DNA from: Paracoccaceae bacterium
GTDB lineage: Bacteria > Pseudomonadota > Alphaproteobacteria > Rhodobacterales > Rhodobacteraceae
Assembly (NCBI GenBank): GCA_002402045.2
Contig: NVUX02000100.1
Location: forward strand, 1-35,284
Direction of reading: 5' to 3'
Length of the DNA stretch: 35,284 nt
The notes under the pieces are model-generated. The model had not been told where the DNA came from, did not search any database, and was given only the letters and a program-made list of their open reading frames with translations. Below, in pieces: positions 34,263-35,284 of this stretch. Each line of letters opens with the position of its first letter. Position 1 is the first letter of the stretch. The position numbers and the translations under genes were made by a program.

Positions 34263-34758
34263 ATTCGGTCGCAAATTGGCAGATCATCCACGCCACCCGA
34301 TCAGCAAGCGCGTAAATATCCGAATTATTATCAAGCACAAAGTCAGCATCAGCGGCGGTGAGCTCCATCGACCCCAAAGGTTCCGGCGGCAATATTTCGG
34401 ACCTATCCACCCAAATCACACGATCAAACAATCCGCGCGAAAGCTCAAACTCGCGGCGGCTGCGCATCCCGGTGTAAATATCGTGATCGATCAAAATTTG
34501 CTCGGCCAAGCCGGGCCCCGGCCGCAAGTTATAAGCCGCAATCGCATGAAACCATAAAGCACGGTGCGCGCGCCGATCCTCAAAGCAAGCAAGCCAATCC
34601 GGCCACAAATCTGATACCAACGGAAACACCGCCTTTTGCGCGGCAAATTCCGAGCTCGAGATTGATTTAAACCCATGCACCCGACGCAAAATATCGGCGA
34701 CGACATCCTTGCCGTGGCCACCGTGGCCGATGATCAAAAGTTTCAGCCCCCTATTCAT
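34261..34758 (-). CDS. Phage P-loop protein, nucleotide (dNMP) kinase-like
   Basis: The 165-residue protein begins MNRGLKLLIIGHGGHGKDVV, where GHGGHGKD is a Walker A motif, and contains VIWVDRSEILP and a closing ADFVLDNNSDIYALADRV, similar to phage deoxynucleoside monophosphate kinases and related P-loop kinases. Such proteins raise dNTP supply for phage replication. It overlaps the lipoprotein gene upstream by 8 bp and looks intact, unlike the genes left of the tRNA. An alternative is a general adenylate-kinase-like ATPase. Confidence 0.72.
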   Translation of the reverse strand: MNRGLKLLIIGHGGHGKDVVADILRRVHGFKSISSSEFAAQKAVFPLVSDLWPDWLACFEDRRAHRALWFHAIAAYNLRPGPGLAEQILIDHDIYTGMRSRREFELSRGLFDRVIWVDRSEILPPEPLGSMELTAADADFVLDNNSDIYALADRVAWMICQFATE

Positions 34759-35050
34759 TGTTAAAAGCCTGAATTAGAGCGGCCGGAAAACCGACGGCAT
34801 ACTCTGAAACGACTCCGAGCAAATCACCACATGTCAAAAGCGCAAGGCGATCGGTTAACCAGGCAGCCTCGACCTCGGATTGCGAAAGCGCTCGATCGGG
34901 AAGCTTGACCGGATCCGCGCACGCTTCAAAGGCGGCCGGTGGTGCCGGCGGAATATCGAGGGCCGCGAGATCATCGAGCCCGATTGAGCCGGCGCACGCC
35001 GTCAACACCCAAAGCAAGGCGAGCGGCGTCAGGATCTTGGAAAGCTTCAT
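34751..35050 (-). CDS. Small phage lipoprotein, outer-membrane spanin (Rz1-like) candidate
   Basis: The 99-residue protein has a lipoprotein signal: MKLSKILTPLALLWVLTACA, with lipobox LTAC and the modified Cys at residue 19. A Pro-rich segment (DIPPAPPAAF) follows, as in Rz1 proteins. Its start lies inside the 3' part of the upstream gene (80-bp overlap, different frame), the hallmark of nested Rz/Rz1 spanin pairs that fuse the inner and outer membranes during phage lysis. At about 80 mature residues it is longer than lambda Rz1 but within the range of such proteins. Confidence 0.65.
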   Translation of the reverse strand: MKLSKILTPLALLWVLTACAGSIGLDDLAALDIPPAPPAAFEACADPVKLPDRALSQSEVEAAWLTDRLALLTCGDLLGVVSEYAVGFPAALIQAFNNE

Positions 35051-35284
35051 TTGTTAGGATCTCCCCCATTTGAGCCCGCGCCATGCGGGCGGCTTTAAGG
35101 ACGGCCTCGGCGGCCACGCTCTCTTTTGAAAGGTTAGCAAGCTTGGCGGTAAGGGTGGCCACCAGCGCGGCCGCCCTGCCCTCAAGCTCGGCGCGCTCAA
35201 GCTTGCCGCCGAGGTGAAAACCGCCGTAAAATGTAGCAATCACCGCGAGCGCTATCAGCGCCGGCCGGATAAGATTTAGCCCCA
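34971..35284 (-). CDS. Inner-membrane spanin (Rz-like) candidate, 5' end beyond window
   Basis: The frame is open to the window edge and includes a hydrophobic segment LNLIRPALIALAVIATFYGG, a signal anchor, followed by a helical periplasmic domain (KLERAELEGRAAALVATLTA and KLANLSKESVAAEAVLKAAR), as in Rz proteins. A GTG at 35243 would leave out most of the anchor, so the true start is probably further upstream, outside the window. The lipoprotein gene begins inside its last 27 codons in another frame. Together with the kinase gene this suggests the lysis end of a prophage. Confidence 0.6.
   Translation of the reverse strand, partial: GLNLIRPALIALAVIATFYGGFHLGGKLERAELEGRAAALVATLTAKLANLSKESVAAEAVLKAARMARAQMGEILTNEAFQDPDAARLALGVDGVRRLNRAR

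Overview
The window looks like a piece of an alphaproteobacterial chromosome, most likely Rhodobacteraceae (Roseobacter clade). The evidence is the gene content and order: xerD next to aroK and aroB and followed by a CorC-type CBS protein; an IalB-family protein; a DUF3445 haem-dependent demethylase-like protein; an L21 with a long helix-hairpin-helix extension; and the block rplU-rpmA ... obgE-proB-proA. Placement is by protein pattern only; no search was run.

Region by region. 1-1733 is decayed mobile DNA: the right end of an IS3-type element, a short match to the 3' end of a tRNA-Thr gene, an integrase pseudogene with an amber stop and no catalytic domain, and a perfect 33-nt palindrome. 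1734-29239 is core chromosome, densely packed and often with 4-13 bp overlaps. It holds an EEP phosphatase and DUF3445 pair; an alpha/beta hydrolase-OsmC fusion; a radical SAM enzyme; aroK-aroB; a small membrane protein, a secreted unknown and xerD; a CorC/HlyC protein; a HerA-like ATPase; IalB; an envelope block (L,D-transpeptidase, lpxD, ACP, ketoacyl-ACP synthase, and a divergent Tat-exported DUF882 peptidase); obgE-proB-proA; a run of acetyltransferases behind a LysE exporter; rplU-rpmA; and a DUF1127 gene facing a LysR regulator.

29250-33912 is a small, badly decayed phage-derived island ending at the 3' end of tRNA-Thr(GGT). It carries a multiply frameshifted J-domain-like gene, a C5 cytosine methyltransferase broken by about 500 bp of foreign DNA that includes a metallopeptidase-like fragment, a small intact phage gene, an ASCH-like gene cut by an IS3 remnant, an excisionase-like HTH gene, and a tyrosine integrase with at least three frameshifts. 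33988-35284 is the edge of a second, apparently intact phage element on the minus strand: a spanin-like pair in the nested Rz/Rz1 layout, then a P-loop nucleotide-kinase-like gene.

The points most worth following are the lpxD-ACP-KAS gene set, the five GNAT domains in tandem, the nested spanin pair, and the layered decay of the island. No clearly new defence system or CRISPR array was seen.
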